Counted from the first letter of the stretch, positions 28,047 to 37,499 are shown. The stretch: 64,000 bases of DNA from Nonlabens sp. (GCA_020630715.1 JAHDIQ010000001.1:124001-188000), one strand, 5' to 3'. Made by a program: numbers and translations. Notes: a model not told the origin generated them from the sequence alone.

Positions 28047-28868
28047 ATGAAAAAAATAATTGTACCTACAGACTTCTCAACTCAGGCAGATAACGCACTA
28101 CGCGTTGCAGCAGACATGGCTCGTGAAAATAATGGCGAAATCTTTTTGTTACACCAAGTAGATTTACCGCTTCATCTAGCTAACAATGCAAGCTCTAATC
28201 TTCCAGAAGCCGTTTTCTTTATGAAGTTAGCTAAAGAAAAATTTGACCATCTTCTAAAAGCAGATTACTTAGATGGTGTCACCATTCATGGCGATGTTCA
28301 AACAGGAGCTGCATTTAGCGGTATTATGGATACGGTAAGAAGACATGAGGCAGACATAATTGTTATGGGAAGTCATGGAGCAGAAGGAGTTAAAAATCTA
28401 TTCCTTGGATCCAATGCAGAGAAAGTAGTGCGTAATTCTGAAATACCAGTTTTAGTGGTAAAAGACCGTAAAAAACGTCTAGATGTTAATGATATGGTTT
28501 TTGCAACTGATTTAGATTCAAACTCTACAGGAGCGCTGAAAGAAGCCGCTCAGTTTGCAAATAATACAAATTGTAATCTTCATTTACTTTATGTGAATAC
28601 TCCATCAAACTTTATGAGCACTAAAAAGGCTGAAGAGAAGGTAGAGGAATATTTAAAGAATGTTGATCTCAATAACTTTGATTACACTATATGGAATGAT
28701 CACTCTATTGAAGAAGGCGTTTTCAACTATACTAAATCAATAAAAGGAGACATTATAGGTATGGCTACTCATGGTAGACGCGGTATCTCTCATTTCTTTA
28801 ACGGCAGTGTAAGTGAGGACATTGTAAACCACTCTGCTTTACCGGTAGTCACTTTTAGAATAAAGTAA
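28047..28868 (+). CDS. Universal stress protein, tandem UspA domains
   Basis: 273 residues made of two Usp domains. The first (about 1-145) begins MKKIIVPTDFSTQADNALR and ends with the nucleotide-binding loop GSHGAEGVKNLFLGSNAEKV then IPVLVVK. The second (about 150-273) has ATDLDSNSTGALKEAAQFA and GMATHGRRGISHFFNGSVSE then LPVVTFRI. The GxxG-x9-GS pattern implies ATP binding. Such proteins respond to starvation or oxidative stress, but the target is not known. Its mRNA seems to end before the tRNA-Gln terminator region on the opposite strand. Confidence 0.93.
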   Translation: MKKIIVPTDFSTQADNALRVAADMARENNGEIFLLHQVDLPLHLANNASSNLPEAVFFMKLAKEKFDHLLKADYLDGVTIHGDVQTGAAFSGIMDTVRRHEADIIVMGSHGAEGVKNLFLGSNAEKVVRNSEIPVLVVKDRKKRLDVNDMVFATDLDSNSTGALKEAAQFANNTNCNLHLLYVNTPSNFMSTKKAEEKVEEYLKNVDLNNFDYTIWNDHSIEEGVFNYTKSIKGDIIGMATHGRRGISHFFNGSVSEDIVNHSALPVVTFRIK

Positions 28869-28974
28869 GATTGCTTTAAAGTCTTTGTTAAAGGTAATTT
28901 TTACAAGCATTTGAATTTTGAGATTGCTTGTTATTAGAATAACATCTTAACTCGTCAAAACACTTGTAAATAAA

Positions 28975-29004
28975 AAGTCCTGACTCTATTAAGAATCAGG
29001 ACTT
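28975..29004 (-). terminator. Terminator of the tRNA-Gln gene
   Basis: Stem AAGTCCTGA/TCAGGACTT around a 12-base loop; on the minus strand it is followed by TTTTTATTT. It lies 6 bases downstream of the tRNA 3' end. Confidence 0.8.
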
Positions 29005-29010
29005 ACAAGT

Positions 29011-29080
29011 TGTCCCACAAGGACTCGAACCTTGAATGACGGTACCAAAAACCGGAGTGTTACCATTACACCATGGGACA
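29011..29080 (-). tRNA. tRNA-Gln (anticodon TTG)
   Basis: 70 bases that fold into a full cloverleaf: acceptor TGTCCCA/TGGGACA, D arm GTGT/ACAC, anticodon loop TTTTGGT with TTG at positions 34-36, T arm CAAGG/CCTTG around TTCGAGT. The 3' CCA is not encoded. The variable loop is short. Confidence 0.95.
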
Positions 29081-29090
29081 AAATGGATTG

Positions 29091-29121
29091 CAAATTTAAA
29101 ACAAATAATATTTTGCACAAA
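29091..29121 (-). promoter_or_regulatory. Promoter of tRNA-Gln
   Basis: Minus strand: -33 TTTG (29118-29121), 19 bases, -7 TAAATTTG (29091-29098), identical in layout to the rimP promoter. Confidence 0.7.
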
Positions 29122-29278
29122 TAGAATTAAGTTTTTTTATTTCCACATATCATTTTTGTAATTATTGCGTTAGCCTTTATGGTTATTTTAATAAATCCTT
29201 TCTACCATCAGAGTTCCTTAAAATGTGTAATGTAGGTTAGTTATATTAATATTATTTTAGCCGTAGCTAATGATTATT

Positions 29279-32200
29279 ATGAAATTGAATTACGATAAGC
29301 TTAATAAAATAGTAGGTTGGGCGGTATTTGCCATCGCTTTAATCACTTACTGGATGACCGTAGAACCTACGGTAAGTTTTTGGGATGCAGGAGAATACAT
29401 CGCAACTTCATCAACACTACAAGTAGGACATCCACCAGGAGCACCACTGTACCAGATGTTAGGAGCCTTCTTTTCCATGTTTGCTCTAGAAGCGTCACAG
29501 GTCGCCTACATGGTGAATTTAATGTCTGTTTTTTCTAGTGCCTTTTGCATTTTATTCATGTTTTGGTCGCTTACCTTATTATTAAAGAGTCATATTTTAA
29601 AAAACAAAGCAGATGATGTAATGGTTTTAGGAGCTGCCGCAATAGGTAGTCTTGCGTTTGCTTTTTCTGATAGTTTCTGGTTTAATGCTGTTGAGGCAGA
29701 GGTTTATGCATCATCCACGTTATTAACCAGCGCTATGTTCTACTTAGGATTATTGTGGGATCGCGATATGCTTAAACCACGTGGTAATCGCTGGCTAGTG
29801 TTACTTTCACTTATAGTCGGATTATCTTTTGGAGTGCATTTCATGGCCATACTTACCATTCCTGCGATAGGGCTGTTATGGTATTTTAAACATTATAAAA
29901 AGATCACGGTTGCAAATTTTATCATTGCAAATGTTGCTGTAGTTGCTGTATTGCTTTTCGTTTTTAAATTATTATTACCCTACACGCTGGCGATTTTTGG
30001 TTATTTAGAGGTCTTTTTTGTGAATGAAATCGGTTTGCCGTTCAACTCTGGTACTATCATAGCGTTGTTGCTAGTAGTAGGTCTGTTTGTGTTTTTAATT
30101 ACGCTTTCGCGAAAGCGTAATAAACCACTACTTAACCAGATTACCTTATGCATCATGTTTGTATTAGTCGGATTTTCTTCATGGACCATGTTACCTATAC
30201 GAGCAAATGCAGGAACACCTATCAATGAGAATAATCCAGATGATGCACGCGCATTGTTAGCATACTACAACCGCGAGCAATATGGAGAAACCGCTTTGTT
30301 TTACGGTAGTGCGTTTACAGATATGTACGCTGGACTAGACCCAGATAATCCTTTTAAGGATGGCAAGCCTAAGTATGAGAAAAATTATGAAACGGGCACC
30401 TATGATATCGTAAATAACTTCAAAAACTCTGTTCAAAATTCACACGATGACCATAAAGGATGGTTCCCTAGAATGACAGATCCATCTAGAGCTAGTAACT
30501 ATATGGAGTTTATGGGTGGTTTGAACTACAGCATAAAGGAACAGTATCAAAATAATGAAGAGTTACTACAAGTACTAGCTGATTATGAGCGTAATTTTCA
30601 GACTGGTCGTATGAGTCATGACGAATATTCAGATTTTTTACTCCAGTTGCGCGAAGCGGTTACGATAGAGAAACCTGACGGTTTAGATAACCTAAGATAC
30701 TTCGGTCAGTATCAGGTAAGTTATATGTACATGCGTTACTTTATGTGGAATTTTGTAGGAAGACAAAATGATATACAAGGTGAAGGTGGTAGATTTAACG
30801 GGAACTGGTTGAGCGGCATCAAATTTATAGATGAATTGCATTTAGGAACCCAAGATGAACTATCTGAGGATATGTTGAATAATAAAGGAAGAAACACTTA
30901 CTTCTTCTTACCTCTAATTCTAGGAATTATAGGCGCTTTATTTCATGCAAAAAAGGATTTAAAGTCATTCTATGTAACGCTGGTGCTATTCTTATTCACA
31001 GGACTGGCAATCATTGTTTACTTGAATCAAAGTATGTATCAGGTACGTGAGCGTGATTATGCTTATGTAGGATCATTTCTGGTATTCTCCATGTGGATAG
31101 GAATGGGCGTTTATAGCATCTATGAAGGATTACGCGCAAAATTCTCTGGAAACATCATTAAAATAGCAACACTCACCGTATGTTTTGCAGTTGCTCCATT
31201 ACTTATGGCTTCTCAAAATTGGGATGACCATGATAGATCAGGAAAGTACACAGCATTATCCAGTGCAAAAAAATATCTGGACAGTTGTTTACCTAATGCC
31301 ATCATTTTTACCATAGGTGATAATGATACGTTCCCTTTATGGTATTTACAGGAAGTTGAAGGTTACCGTACAGACGTGCGTGTGGTGTGTACATCCTTAT
31401 TATCGCAAGCATGGTACATGGATGACATGAAAAAACAAGCATGGGATAGTGAACCAGTTCCATCTAGTTTAACTCATGATAAGTATGTTTACGGTACGAG
31501 AGACGCGTTAATGCCAGTCGAAAAAGAACGTATAAAACAACGTCTGGGCAAAACAGATGCAGAAGTAGCACGACTACTTCCAGATACGATGGATCTAGAT
31601 AAATGGATGGAATGGGTTTCTAGTGACAACAAACTTACACAAGAACAAATGCGTAATGAACAATGGGAACAAACCTATCCATCAAGATATATACGCATTC
31701 CTGTGAACAAAGAAAATGTACTTAAAAATGGTGTTGTAGCTTCTAAAGATGCAAATCAAATTGTAGACGAAATCATTATTGATGTTAAGAACAAGTACCT
31801 GTATAAAAACCGTATGTTAATGTTAGACATTCTTAATACTAACAACTGGAAACGACCTATCTATTTCTCTGGTGGTGCATTTGCAGATGAAGAATACATC
31901 TGGATGAAAAACTACCTGCAATTAGACGGTTGTGCTTACTTATTAACTCCTATAAAAACAGAGCCAGAAAGTCTTAGAGATCCTTTTGACATGGGAAGAG
32001 TGGATCCACAACGTGGTTATGAGATTATCAAAAATTGGGATTGGGGAAATAGTGGCAGTCCAAACATCTATCACGATGTAGAAACCCGACGTAATAGTGT
32101 GGGTTATCGCAGTAATATTACTAGAGTTGCTGAAGCTCTTACCAAAATAGGAGAATTACAAAAGGCTGAAGAATTACTAGACCTAGGAATGGAAAAAATG

Positions 32201-32632
32201 CCTTTAGATATTTTTGGTCATTATTCATTAATCGAGCCTTTTGTAAATGGTTACTATGAAGTAAATGCTACAGATAAAGCCAGAGATTTATTAGATCGTG
32301 TGATACTAAAATATCAAGATGAATTAGATCATTACAAGGCTCTTCAATTAAATGAGCGTAATGAAATTGCGCAAGACTTAATAGCTGGTGTAGAACGATA
32401 TAGAAGTCTTGTAGAGTCCGCTATATTTTATGAGGATGATATGATGGTTCAAAAACACAAAGATGTTTTTAATGAATATGTTTTAGGTTTTGCTCCTATC
32501 TATAACGCTACAGAAATCATAGGCGGTAGTGCAAACGATCCTTTAGAATCAGAACTAGACAACCTGTTTAACGATGCCTTAAATAATGCAACAGAAACAG
32601 TGAAGGATACCATTCAACCAGTTGTAGAATAG
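29279..32632 (+). CDS. DUF2723 multi-pass membrane protein (GT117-like)
   Basis: 1117 residues from MKLNYDKLNKIVGWA; an ATG 9 bases earlier (MIIMKL) is also possible. The N-terminal third has about ten membrane helices and the DUF2723 signature (TVEPTVSFWDAGEYIATSS, then VGHPPGAPLYQMLGAFF), a family common in Bacteroidota and placed with membrane glycosyltransferases that use lipid-linked sugars. A second group of helices lies at about 545-660, followed by a large soluble C-terminal part with GDNDTFPLWYLQ and, after about 920, TPR-like helices. The acceptor is not known. A palindromic repeat copy is read as LSRKR in a loop between two helices. It is followed after 7 bases by a polysaccharide deacetylase. 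Confidence 0.88.
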   Translation: MKLNYDKLNKIVGWAVFAIALITYWMTVEPTVSFWDAGEYIATSSTLQVGHPPGAPLYQMLGAFFSMFALEASQVAYMVNLMSVFSSAFCILFMFWSLTLLLKSHILKNKADDVMVLGAAAIGSLAFAFSDSFWFNAVEAEVYASSTLLTSAMFYLGLLWDRDMLKPRGNRWLVLLSLIVGLSFGVHFMAILTIPAIGLLWYFKHYKKITVANFIIANVAVVAVLLFVFKLLLPYTLAIFGYLEVFFVNEIGLPFNSGTIIALLLVVGLFVFLITLSRKRNKPLLNQITLCIMFVLVGFSSWTMLPIRANAGTPINENNPDDARALLAYYNREQYGETALFYGSAFTDMYAGLDPDNPFKDGKPKYEKNYETGTYDIVNNFKNSVQNSHDDHKGWFPRMTDPSRASNYMEFMGGLNYSIKEQYQNNEELLQVLADYERNFQTGRMSHDEYSDFLLQLREAVTIEKPDGLDNLRYFGQYQVSYMYMRYFMWNFVGRQNDIQGEGGRFNGNWLSGIKFIDELHLGTQDELSEDMLNNKGRNTYFFLPLILGIIGALFHAKKDLKSFYVTLVLFLFTGLAIIVYLNQSMYQVRERDYAYVGSFLVFSMWIGMGVYSIYEGLRAKFSGNIIKIATLTVCFAVAPLLMASQNWDDHDRSGKYTALSSAKKYLDSCLPNAIIFTIGDNDTFPLWYLQEVEGYRTDVRVVCTSLLSQAWYMDDMKKQAWDSEPVPSSLTHDKYVYGTRDALMPVEKERIKQRLGKTDAEVARLLPDTMDLDKWMEWVSSDNKLTQEQMRNEQWEQTYPSRYIRIPVNKENVLKNGVVASKDANQIVDEIIIDVKNKYLYKNRMLMLDILNTNNWKRPIYFSGGAFADEEYIWMKNYLQLDGCAYLLTPIKTEPESLRDPFDMGRVDPQRGYEIIKNWDWGNSGSPNIYHDVETRRNSVGYRSNITRVAEALTKIGELQKAEELLDLGMEKMPLDIFGHYSLIEPFVNGYYEVNATDKARDLLDRVILKYQDELDHYKALQLNERNEIAQDLIAGVERYRSLVESAIFYEDDMMVQKHKDVFNEYVLGFAPIYNATEIIGGSANDPLESELDNLFNDALNNATETVKDTIQPVVE
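30102..30117. repeat. 16-base palindrome copy 8 (exact, in DUF2723 gene)
   Basis: Exact copy, read as LSRKR (FLITLSRKRNKPLL) in a predicted cytoplasmic loop between membrane helices. Confidence 0.9.
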
Positions 32633-32639
32633 CAACTTT

Positions 32640-33275
32640 ATGTGGTATCCAGATCGACTACCAGACGGGTTTACAAAATGGTTTGCTAGCTACCACTGGC
32701 ACGGAGATCGTGATGAGAAAACGGTGTATCTTACCTTTGACGATGGTCCTACACCTGTAGTTACTGATTATGTACTGGAGTTACTAGAAAAGTACAGATT
32801 TAAAGCAACGTTCTTTTGCATAGGAGATTGTGTACTGCGTCATCCAGAAATTTATAATCAAATCATTACTGCTGGTCATGCGGTAGGTAATCATACAATG
32901 AACCATTTCAATAGATGGAAAACTAAAGAAGCAATTTATTTAGATAACGTAAAAAAAGCTAGCCAACTTATTGATTCAAAACTATTCCGTCCACCATATG
33001 GTAAGATCTTGCCTAACACAGCAAGGCAATTGCGTAAACAAGGCTACGACATCATTATGTGGGATGTAATTTCTGGGGACTTTGACCATCAAAGAACTGC
33101 AGCTTCTTGCCTACAGAATTTAAAAAAAAACACCACTAATGGAAGTATTATCGTCTTACACGATAGTGAAAAGGCTTTTGAAAAACTTAAAGTGATCCTG
33201 CCAGATTATTTTGAATATTTGAGGATGAAAGGATATTCCTGTAAACAGCTTAAGAATACTGTTGCAACAGCGTAA
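32640..33275 (+). CDS. Polysaccharide deacetylase family protein (NodB domain)
   Basis: 211 residues. The NodB fold is recognisable by its five motifs: TFDDGPTP (catalytic Asp plus metal Asp), HTMNH (HxxxH metal ligands), RPPYG, DVISGDF with the aspartate, and IIVLHDS near the C-terminus. Enzymes of this family remove N- or O-acetyl groups from peptidoglycan, chitin-like or other sugars. No signal peptide is visible; the short N-terminus MWYPDRLPDGFTKWF is hydrophobic but unlike a leader. It follows the DUF2723 gene by 7 bases, so both probably act on the same glycan. The 3' end overlaps that of the opposite-strand thioredoxin-fold gene by 26 bases. Confidence 0.92.
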   Translation: MWYPDRLPDGFTKWFASYHWHGDRDEKTVYLTFDDGPTPVVTDYVLELLEKYRFKATFFCIGDCVLRHPEIYNQIITAGHAVGNHTMNHFNRWKTKEAIYLDNVKKASQLIDSKLFRPPYGKILPNTARQLRKQGYDIIMWDVISGDFDHQRTAASCLQNLKKNTTNGSIIVLHDSEKAFEKLKVILPDYFEYLRMKGYSCKQLKNTVATA

Positions 33276-33546
33276 TCAGTGTGTTAGATTCTTGAACGCC
33301 GCTTTGTCGCCATTTCATCTCACCACTTTTATAGATAATTAAAGTAGGTAGTCCTTTAATGCGTAAAGCATCGCATAACTCTGAATTCTTTTCTACGTCT
33401 ATTTTAATCACCTTTGCACCATCACCTAATGCAGCCGCAACATTGCGCAGGATTTCATTCATGTTATTAGAATCCTCATCCCAATCTGTAAAAAAGTTGA
33501 GTAACACAGGTACATCTGTACTTATAAGCTCACCAAACTTTGACAT
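33250..33546 (-). CDS. Thioredoxin-fold protein without the CXXC motif
   Basis: 98 residues, thioredoxin length. The fold is clear: VPVLLNFFTDW, then KVIKIDVEKNSELCDALRIKGLPTLIIYKSGEMKW and RQSGVQ. The position of the WCGPC active site reads WDEDSN, so both redox cysteines are missing; the only cysteine is in the helix after the third strand (NSELCDAL). It cannot act as a dithiol oxidoreductase and may be a binding or chaperone protein. The cis-proline in GLPTLI is retained. It ends inside the 3' part of the deacetylase gene and shares the strand with the metallophosphoesterase located 38 bases upstream. Confidence 0.88.
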   Translation of the reverse strand: MSKFGELISTDVPVLLNFFTDWDEDSNNMNEILRNVAAALGDGAKVIKIDVEKNSELCDALRIKGLPTLIIYKSGEMKWRQSGVQESNTLITLLQQYS

Positions 33547-33584
33547 ATCAACAGTTATTATCTATTCAAAAATAGTGAAAATTG

Positions 33585-34811
33585 CTATACAGTAGCACGT
33601 TTAAGCGTAATCACCGTAATTTCAGGCCAGATTCCTGCTCTACCAGAATAGCCTAAAAAGCCAAAACCGCGATTTACATTTAAAAATTGATCTGTTTCTT
33701 TATAGATACCAGCCCACTTTTTATAAACAAAACTAGCTGGGCTCCACTTAATGAAACCAGGTATTTCTATACCAAACTGCATTCCGTGCGTGTGGCCACT
33801 TAATGTAAGGTGATATTTCTTAGGATCATCTTTCACCTGTAAATCCCAGTGTGTAGGATCATGACTTAATAAGATTTTAAAGGCTTCATTTGATAAACCA
33901 TCACTAGCCTTTGCTAGATCTCCATATTTAGGAAAACGTCCACCACCCCAATTTTGAACACCTACCACATGTAGTTCATCATCACCTTTACGCAAGGTCA
34001 CATGTTCATCTAGTAACAATCGCCATCCCATATCTTTTTGAATTTGGAACAGCTCTTCTAAATTAGCTTGTTTTTTTTCTGGAGAATCCCAGGTGTAGTA
34101 ATCGCCATAATCGTGATTTCCTAGAATGGAATAGACGCCATCTTTTGCCTTTAGACTACTTAAAATTTCTTCCCAGCCGTATAATTCTCTAGTTACGTTA
34201 TTAACTAGATCACCTGTGAAAAATAACGCATCACTTCCTTGCTTATTTGCCAGGTCAATCGCATATCGCACTTCTTCCTTACTATCAAAACTACCGATGT
34301 GAATATCACTTAATTGTGTGATTTTGTACCCGTCAAATGCTGGTGGTAAGTCCTTAAAAATCAACTCATATTCACGTACTTGATAATTGTATTTTCCTTT
34401 CCACGCACCATATAATATCGCACCGAATGGCAATGCGGCTAGTCCTAAACCTATTTTTGAAATAAAAACTCTTCTGCTGGGTAAGAATGACTGTTCTGGA
34501 GTTCGCTTTCGCGAAAGCGAGTTAAACACAGCCTCAAAGAATCTATAAATATCCTCGCCTAACATAAAAACGATGAAGACCACTTTTGCCACAAAAAACG
34601 CTAATAATATGGTAGATGCGATATCTCGTGGAGTAGAAACCACGGCACGATCTTGATGCAAGTAGAATTGTAAAGCCACATTTAAAATCACTAGTATAGA
34701 AATGGCTAGATAAATCCATTTCCACCAGTGGCCACGCGACAGTGTGCGTATTAATTGAAAAGAATAAATTTCAATGAAAATAAAGAATGCAATAGGGATG
34801 ATCCATCTCAT
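33585..34811 (-). CDS. Membrane-anchored metallophosphoesterase (YkuE/YaeI-like)
   Basis: 408 residues. About three to four N-terminal helices (WIIPIAFFIFIEIY, WIYLAISILVILNVAL, IASTILLAFFVAKVVFIVF) and a further hydrophobic stretch after SRRVFISKIGLGLAA anchor a calcineurin-like phosphoesterase domain (about 160-408). Its metal motifs are LSDIHIGSFDS, FTGDLVNNV, GNHDYGDY and LSGHTHGMQFG. Relatives hydrolyse phospholipid pyrophosphates such as UDP-diacylglucosamine or related substrates; the substrate here is unknown. One copy of the palindrome is read as LSRKR in the linker before the phosphoesterase domain. The 38-base gap to the thioredoxin-fold gene suggests co-transcription. Confidence 0.9.
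   Translation of the reverse strand: MRWIIPIAFFIFIEIYSFQLIRTLSRGHWWKWIYLAISILVILNVALQFYLHQDRAVVSTPRDIASTILLAFFVAKVVFIVFMLGEDIYRFFEAVFNSLSRKRTPEQSFLPSRRVFISKIGLGLAALPFGAILYGAWKGKYNYQVREYELIFKDLPPAFDGYKITQLSDIHIGSFDSKEEVRYAIDLANKQGSDALFFTGDLVNNVTRELYGWEEILSSLKAKDGVYSILGNHDYGDYYTWDSPEKKQANLEELFQIQKDMGWRLLLDEHVTLRKGDDELHVVGVQNWGGGRFPKYGDLAKASDGLSNEAFKILLSHDPTHWDLQVKDDPKKYHLTLSGHTHGMQFGIEIPGFIKWSPASFVYKKWAGIYKETDQFLNVNRGFGFLGYSGRAGIWPEITVITLKRATV
34504..34519. repeat. 16-base palindrome copy 9 (exact, in metallophosphoesterase gene)
   Basis: Exact copy, read as LSRKR in NSLSRKRTPEQ, a basic linker after the third membrane helix. Confidence 0.9.
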
Positions 34812-34902
34812 GGTACGAATCTACCGCGACAATTTAAGGATCAAAAAACTAATCATCATAAGTTTATCATAAAAACGTATTTTTATCAGGCAATTTGCTC
34901 GT

Positions 34903-36678
34903 ATGCCTACCCACAAAATCTCTTTTTTACTAGCAACACTCCTATGTACTATTTCTTCAATAGGACAGATAGATATTAATAGTTATCTAAAACAAATAGA
35001 TACTATTAAAGTAAACAAGGATAGGGTTAAAGCTTATTTAGACATTTCATGGGAATATTACTTAATAGAAAATGACTCTGCATTAATATATGCAGATAAA
35101 GCTTACGAAATAGCTGCATCAACTAATGATCATTTTGGAATGGTAATATCATTAGAAAGTAAAGGTCTTTATTATGATTCTGTAAATAATGATTATGAGA
35201 AAGCCACGAATATTTATATGAACGCAATTGACATTGCTGAAACTAACAATCTCAACTATTCTAATTCATTATACATCTCATTAGGTATTATCTTTCAGAT
35301 GACAGAAGATCATGAAACTGCGGCTAGATACTTTGAAGAATCAATCTCTATTTCTAGACAAAATAATGATACTGAAGTACTTAAATACGGACTAGTTAAC
35401 TACGGGACGGCACTAGGTCAATTGAATAGATTAGATCAGGCAGAGCAAGTTTATCTAGAATGTCTTAGTTTAAATGAAAATAATGTTGAGGCAGATTTAT
35501 CTAGTTACTCTAATCTAGCAAACATCTATGATCGTAAAGGTGATTATGAAAAAGCTAGTATCTATCATGAAAAATCACTTCAATTCCCAAAGGATGAGAA
35601 AATAACCATAAGATATTTACCACTTTATGCCGCAACCCTAGATAACAATATTAAAAGAAAAGATCCAACGGGAATAGACAGCTTAATTACTAGGTTATAC
35701 GATTTTGCAAATTCAGGTTCTTCATTACACCATAAAATAACAGCGTATGACGCTTTAACTAGAGCGCATATTTTTAAGGAAGAATATCAACCAGCGGCGA
35801 TTACTGCACAAAAATCAAAACAATTATCAGATTCCTTGTACGAGTTAAATCTTAAAGAAACTACCTATGAATTAGAACGTAAATATGAGAATGAACGCAA
35901 CAGACAGACCTTAGAAAAACAACGCAATACTCAAAAGATTTACACCGCAGGAGTTGCAATTCTAGCCTCCTTTTTATTATTACTAGGTTACTTTTTTTAT
36001 AAACGTAGTAAAACTAATCAACTACTTTCAAGACAAAAATTACTACTAGAAAAAACAATTGATCAAAAAAACATCCTCTTAAAAGAGACACACCATAGAG
36101 TAAAAAACAGTTTCCAGATGGTGAGTAGTCTGTTGTACATTCAAGGAGAAACTACACAACAAGTAGATGCACAAATCGCTTTAAAAGAAGCTCAAAACAG
36201 AGTACGATCGATGGTATTAACCCATCAAAAACTATATAATACAGAAGATTTAATAGGTATTAATACTAAAGATTACATTACAGATTTAACTAACGATGTT
36301 ATAAATAGTTACACTTCACAAAATAATATAAACACTCGATTAAACATAGAGTCCCATATTCTAGACATTGATACTATTACACCATTAGGGATTATCATAA
36401 ATGAATTAGTAACTAACATTTTTAAGCATGCATTTAATGATCAAACGGCAAATCCTAAAATTGAAGTTGATTTTACTAAGAAAAAAGAATTATACAGCTT
36501 AAAGATAAAAGATAACGGTATAGGTATCTCAAAAAACAGACGTGACGGCGCTTTAGGCCTAGAACTATTAAAAAGTCTAGCTTCTAAAATAAATGGGGCT
36601 TTTTCCATTAATGCATTAAATAATCATGGCACTATAGCGATTATAGAATTTTCACTAAATAATAGCGCCATTCACTAA
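34903..36678 (+). CDS. Histidine kinase with TPR sensor and HisKA_2 core
   Basis: 591 residues. A signal peptide (about 1-21) leads to a periplasmic TPR region (about 60-320). One membrane helix (YTAGVAILASFLLLLGYFFY, about 346-365) is followed by a coiled stretch and the HisKA_2 phosphoacceptor helix (ETHHRVKNSFQMVSSLLYIQ), whose first or second histidine takes the phosphate. The HATPase domain shows IINELVTNIFKHAF (N box) and DNGIGIS then GALGLELL (G boxes). It is 58 bases from its probable partner, a LytTR response regulator, and about 0.9 kb upstream of the surface fibre gene. The ligand is unknown. Confidence 0.92.
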   Translation: MPTHKISFLLATLLCTISSIGQIDINSYLKQIDTIKVNKDRVKAYLDISWEYYLIENDSALIYADKAYEIAASTNDHFGMVISLESKGLYYDSVNNDYEKATNIYMNAIDIAETNNLNYSNSLYISLGIIFQMTEDHETAARYFEESISISRQNNDTEVLKYGLVNYGTALGQLNRLDQAEQVYLECLSLNENNVEADLSSYSNLANIYDRKGDYEKASIYHEKSLQFPKDEKITIRYLPLYAATLDNNIKRKDPTGIDSLITRLYDFANSGSSLHHKITAYDALTRAHIFKEEYQPAAITAQKSKQLSDSLYELNLKETTYELERKYENERNRQTLEKQRNTQKIYTAGVAILASFLLLLGYFFYKRSKTNQLLSRQKLLLEKTIDQKNILLKETHHRVKNSFQMVSSLLYIQGETTQQVDAQIALKEAQNRVRSMVLTHQKLYNTEDLIGINTKDYITDLTNDVINSYTSQNNINTRLNIESHILDIDTITPLGIIINELVTNIFKHAFNDQTANPKIEVDFTKKKELYSLKIKDNGIGISKNRRDGALGLELLKSLASKINGAFSINALNNHGTIAIIEFSLNNSAIH

Positions 36679-36718
36679 AAAACGATTTGAACTGTCACAA
36701 AAAAGAGTGAATTTTCAA

Positions 36719-36730
36719 TAAAACTAGGTT
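36719..36730. repeat. Arm A of an inverted motif flanking the LytTR gene
   Basis: TAAAACTAGGTT, the perfect reverse complement of 37427-37438. It lies 6 bases before the regulator's ATG. TTTTCA precedes it and the other copy is followed at similar distance by TTTGAAA. Confidence 0.6.
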
Positions 36731-36736
36731 AAACGT

Positions 36737-37420
36737 ATGTCCCTAAAAATATATATTGTTGAAGATGAACCTTTAATAGTTACCACACTTAAAATTGCGC
36801 TGTTAAAAAACAACTACCATATTGTAGGAGTTGCAAGTGACTATAGCAAGGCGTTAAGAGAAATATTATTATTTACTCCAGATTTAGTCTTACTAGATAT
36901 TCAATTAGATGGCAGGTTAGATGGAGTGGATATTGCCAAAGAATTAGACCTAAAAAACATTAACTATTTATTTCTCACCTCTCAAACTGACCCTAAAACA
37001 ATTGCTAGAGTAAGTCAAACTAGCCCGTTAGGTTACATTGTAAAACCATTTACAGAACCTGGATTAATAAGCAATATCGAGCTCGCTAAAAATAAAATTA
37101 ATAGCTTACAAAAAGAGTTTATCAAGATAAAATACAACGGTCGCACCATTGCTATAAATCAGGCTCATATTACATACTTAAAAGCTTACGACAATTATTG
37201 TTATATCCATACAATAAGTAATAAATATCTAGTACCACATACGTTAAAATATATGTCACTTCAACTATCACCAGATAGTTTTGCCCAGTCCCATCGTTCT
37301 TACTGGATAAATATTCATAAAATAAGAGGTAGTAGTCATAAGCATGTTCTTATCGATAATGAAGATGTCCCTTTAAGTAAAACCCATAGAGATACTATTT
37401 TGAAACTCTTAGAACAATAG
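36737..37420 (+). CDS. LytTR-family response regulator
   Basis: 227 residues. The receiver domain (about 1-120) has the acidic pair DE (YIVEDEPL), the phosphorylation aspartate in LVLLDIQLDGRLDG (about residue 55), a threonine in LFLTSQTD, and the lysine in YIVKPF. A LytTR DNA-binding domain follows (about 130-227): HITYLKAYDNYCYIHT, SFAQSHRSYWINIHKI and VPLSKTHRD. The receiver is atypical in carrying an IQLDGRLDGVD insertion after the Asp, as is usual for regulators paired with HisKA_2 kinases. It is bounded by a pair of inverted motifs and followed by the giant fibre gene. Confidence 0.93.
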   Translation: MSLKIYIVEDEPLIVTTLKIALLKNNYHIVGVASDYSKALREILLFTPDLVLLDIQLDGRLDGVDIAKELDLKNINYLFLTSQTDPKTIARVSQTSPLGYIVKPFTEPGLISNIELAKNKINSLQKEFIKIKYNGRTIAINQAHITYLKAYDNYCYIHTISNKYLVPHTLKYMSLQLSPDSFAQSHRSYWINIHKIRGSSHKHVLIDNEDVPLSKTHRDTILKLLEQ

Positions 37421-37426
37421 CTGTTC

Positions 37427-37438
37427 AACCTAGTTTTA
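37427..37438. repeat. Arm B of the inverted motif, upstream of the fibre gene
   Basis: AACCTAGTTTTA, the perfect reverse complement of 36719-36730. It begins 7 bases after the regulator stop codon and 118 bases before the fibre start codon, so it could serve as a regulator-binding site for the fibre gene. Confidence 0.6.
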
Positions 37439-37499
37439 GGTATTTGAAATTCTTTACTAAAAAAAAACACCGCTCGCTCAATAAAAAAATGGTTACTTG

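Noticed and set aside
28901-28940. Weak hairpin ACAAGCA...TGCTTGT after the stress gene
   Set aside because: Short stem, long loop and no T run; not enough to call a terminator.
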